Positions 3,457 to 5,663 of a DNA stretch of 5,663 bases are shown here, one piece after another (positions within the stretch are counted from its first letter, which is position 1; every line of letters begins with the position of its first letter). The position numbers and the translations under genes were made by a program. The notes beneath the pieces were generated by a model. The model made no database searches. It was not told the origin of the DNA and saw nothing but the letters and a program-made list of their open reading frames with translations. The stretch is from Nitrospirota bacterium. GTDB lineage: Bacteria > Nitrospirota > Thermodesulfovibrionia > Thermodesulfovibrionales > Magnetobacteriaceae. Location of the stretch: positions 1 through 5,663 of the forward strand of contig JADFXZ010000150.1 in NCBI GenBank assembly GCA_015233265.1, in the 5' to 3' direction.

Positions 3457-5663
3457 ATGCTTAACAGTAAAAAGTTGTTGGGGGTAGCGCTTACATTGGT
3501 TATCGTGTTGTCGCTGACATGCGCTAATGCCTTTGCATGTACCGAGGGCTGTATCAAAAATGGGATGGTAGTACAAAGTTCGACGGCTAACGCTCAGGCT
3601 GATACAAATATCCCATTAACCACAAGTGCATGGCGGCAAAGCGATGCCTGCGGCCAAGTGACTGTATCATTAGCATCCGACGGTATCTATGTTAATGGCG
3701 CTGGATTTCGGGTTTGTGGCGCAATGCAAACAACATCCGCATATAATGTTCAGGGTAGCCAGTTATATATAAAGTGGAGGGGTTCAGGCGCTGGGACTTA
3801 CGGCGGTGTCGCTATTTTCTTAGAATCTGATCCAAAAGCTCAATCATCAGATTATGCCAAGGTGGTTTGGGACAAGACATTTGCCTGGTCATATATGGGT
3901 TCAGTAGTAATCTCCGATAATACGTGGTATTATGCAAGAGTCACATTCAATTCAGATAATACTACTACATCAGTTATTTCCACGGGCAATTACGATGACC
4001 AGGGTGGGACTGTCTTTGCTACAGAGTCGGGGACTTATAAATCGGCGGATAGCTCTTATATATTTGCGATGGTTGGCGATAACTATGGCGGCACGTCTGC
4101 GTATATAGAAATAGGCGAGGCTAAGATTGTGTCGCCTGTTGCGGCAGAGTTTAAGACTTTTAACAATAGCGGAGCTTTCGGCAGATACGCACTCTTAGAA
4201 GACAGTTCAGGTAATTTATATTTTTCTTATGGCAATGCCGCTCAGCTAAGATACGCCGAGTATATGTCCAACACCGACTCGTGGTCTGACACTCTGATTG
4301 ATAATCGTTCAAAGAGCGTTAATACAACGTCTACTGTTTTAGATACAAAAGGTAACAAGTGGGTTTTTACAGAGGATGGCAATGACAGCATTGGTGATTC
4401 CACGATATTTAAAAACGCAGCAGGACACTGGAGCAAAGCCACAGACCTTTATTCAAACACGTCATGGGGATGGGATGCGGGGCCGTATAATGACAGGGCT
4501 TTCACTATGATAAAAGACGCCAACAACAACTTGCACGTTTTGTTTCAAAAGTACGGCGACTGCCCATATCCATGGGACGCCTGCGGCCATCCGGCGGAGG
4601 AGATGATATATAATACAAATTCATCGTCTTTGTCTGGGTTAGTTACAATTTCAGACAGAGAAAGCCAGTATATCCACGCTTGGAGAAACTATGCTTATAG
4701 TGTTATGGTTTTATCTGCTAATGGCACTATTTATGTTCCAATGTGGGATTGCGGTCAATATGCATGTTGGGGTGACAGTTTTTTTATTGGAAAGTCAGCT
4801 TCATATGGCACATGGGATGTTTCAACGGGTGTAGGCGGTGGCTACAAGCCGGGTGTCTCATATGAGGACGAATTCGGAAACTGGCATACGGTGTATAATG
4901 ACGGCAATAACGTGTACTATGGATTGAACTTTGGGACTCCTCAGTTGATTTATCAATCCTCTGGGAATATCGTCTATTACTCGACTGATATTATTGCGGT
5001 TAATAATATAGTGTATATTTCAACGTGGCAATATGACACTATTACTGCTACGAGAGGTAATTATTACTCAATAGTCCGCAACTCAGATGGAACATGGACT
5101 GCTCCTAAACAGATGACCAACGAAACATCATTTGTCTGGCAGGCGGGAATCTCAGATGGTTTCGTAAAAAAAGCCCATCCCAATATATTCATCCCATCTG
5201 TTTACTTTGCATATGCAAGCAGTAACGGCAACTCTAAGATTTTAAAACTATCGAGCTCAACTGTCTATACGGTAACACCATCGGCTGGGGCTAATGGGAC
5301 GATAAGCCCTGCCACGCCTCAGGCTGTTGCCTCCGGTGCAACTAAGCAATTCACGATAACGCCGAACAGCGGCTATTTAGCAGCAGTAGGCGGCACATGC
5401 GGCGGTACGTTGTCAGGCAATGTCTACACAACCTCTGCTATTAAAGCCAACTGTACAGTAGCGGCAACATTTACTCGAACCTCCTATACAGTAACGCCAT
5501 CGGCAGGAGCGAATGGGACAATAAGCCCTGCCACACCTCAGACTGTTACAGCCGGCATAGGCGCAACTAAGCAATTCACGGTAACGCCGAACAGCGGCTA
5601 TATTGCAACAGTAGGCGGAACCTGCGGCGGCAACCTGTCAGGCAATGTGTACACGACCTCAGC
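3457..5663 (+). CDS. Large exported protein: propeller-like region plus InlB-B-like repeats (partial, 3' end outside)
   Basis: The frame is open for 735 codons to the window edge. GGGAGGA at 3447-3453 precedes ATG 3457. The N-terminus is a signal peptide: KK at 5-6, a hydrophobic core at 7-21, and a likely signal peptidase I site AFA|C at 27/28. AFAC is a poor lipobox, so a lipoprotein is less likely. Residues about 30-228 are rich in beta strands and Trp/Tyr and look like a jelly-roll (LamG-like) domain. Residues about 240-600 contain repeated D-x-x-GN-hydrophobic motifs near 249, 296, 353, 421, 471 and 515, as in beta-propellers. From Tyr604, tandem repeats begin. After the signal peptide, cysteines come close together (C28/C32, C65/C87, C369/C377, C432/C437, C648/C666), suggesting disulfides outside the cytoplasm. 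An adhesin or secreted substrate of the neighbouring pilus/T2SS-like system is plausible but unproven. Confidence 0.85.
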   Translation, partial: MLNSKKLLGVALTLVIVLSLTCANAFACTEGCIKNGMVVQSSTANAQADTNIPLTTSAWRQSDACGQVTVSLASDGIYVNGAGFRVCGAMQTTSAYNVQGSQLYIKWRGSGAGTYGGVAIFLESDPKAQSSDYAKVVWDKTFAWSYMGSVVISDNTWYYARVTFNSDNTTTSVISTGNYDDQGGTVFATESGTYKSADSSYIFAMVGDNYGGTSAYIEIGEAKIVSPVAAEFKTFNNSGAFGRYALLEDSSGNLYFSYGNAAQLRYAEYMSNTDSWSDTLIDNRSKSVNTTSTVLDTKGNKWVFTEDGNDSIGDSTIFKNAAGHWSKATDLYSNTSWGWDAGPYNDRAFTMIKDANNNLHVLFQKYGDCPYPWDACGHPAEEMIYNTNSSSLSGLVTISDRESQYIHAWRNYAYSVMVLSANGTIYVPMWDCGQYACWGDSFFIGKSASYGTWDVSTGVGGGYKPGVSYEDEFGNWHTVYNDGNNVYYGLNFGTPQLIYQSSGNIVYYSTDIIAVNNIVYISTWQYDTITATRGNYYSIVRNSDGTWTAPKQMTNETSFVWQAGISDGFVKKAHPNIFIPSVYFAYASSNGNSKILKLSSSTVYTVTPSAGANGTISPATPQAVASGATKQFTITPNSGYLAAVGGTCGGTLSGNVYTTSAIKANCTVAATFTRTSYTVTPSAGANGTISPATPQTVTAGIGATKQFTVTPNSGYIATVGGTCGGNLSGNVYTTS
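5266..5663 (+). repeat. Tandem InlB-B-like (Flg_new_2 type) repeats inside the exported protein
   Basis: Unit 1 covers 5266-5484 (73 residues from Y604) and unit 2 starts at 5485 (Y677) and is cut by the window edge. Each has YTVTPSAGANGTISPATPQ, then ATKQFT-TPNSGY, VGGTCGG, LSGNVYTTS; unit 1 ends NCTVAATF. Unit 2 has a two-residue insertion (Ile-Gly) before ATKQF. The DNA is also highly similar, pointing to recent duplication. Such repeats form extended stalks on surface proteins. Each unit carries a Cys in GGTCGG, and unit 1 a second at NCT, probably a disulfide pair. Confidence 0.85.

Noticed and set aside
3457..3543. Lipoprotein signal in the exported protein
   Set aside because: AFAC lacks the Leu/Val at -3 and has Phe at -2, so a signal peptidase I site is the better reading, although the +1 Cys keeps some doubt.

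Overview
The window looks like chromosomal DNA of a Gram-negative, piliated bacterium with moderate GC. It carries the end of a type IV pilus/type II secretion inner-membrane protein, a run of paralogous prepilin genes, and a very large exported protein with tandem repeats. The mix of type IVa-like pilins, an Rpn-family nuclease gene and InlB-like repeats resembles Nitrospirota or Desulfobacterota-type genomes. That placement is a weak inference; no marker gene here fixes the taxon.

Layout, all genes on the + strand. (1) 1-137: the last 44 residues of a PilC/GspF-type platform protein. (2) 138-370: a non-coding leader with an orphan, near-perfect Shine-Dalgarno sequence and a plausible sigma70 promoter whose -10 lies in an inverted repeat. 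(3) 371-949 and 1072-1635: two intact prepilin genes, separated by a hairpin pair that ends in a terminator-like structure. A further hairpin overlaps the stop codon of the second gene. (4) 1688-1789: the 5' end of a third prepilin gene, cut off inside its transmembrane helix. (5) 1799-2665: an Rpn/PD-(D/E)XK nuclease (transposase-like) gene, in the same frame as the pilin fragment with one TGA between them. (6) 2666-2778: a spacer with a possible dispersed-repeat fragment. (7) 2779-3378: another intact prepilin gene. (8) 3457 to the window end: an exported protein of more than 735 residues, with a signal peptide, a jelly-roll-like N-terminal region, a propeller-like middle and InlB-B-like tandem repeats running off the edge.

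How the parts may work together: the platform protein would help assemble a pilus or pseudopilus from the paralogous pilins, each of which has its own conserved ribosome-binding site and a prepilin peptidase site. The large exported protein could be a surface adhesin or a substrate of the same machinery. A nuclease from a family linked to recombination sits inside an array of pilin paralogs that share short identical DNA tracts. This suggests, without proving, a locus where pilin genes are duplicated, truncated and converted. The arrangement is the most interesting feature of the window. No tRNA, rRNA, CRISPR array or complete insertion sequence was seen.
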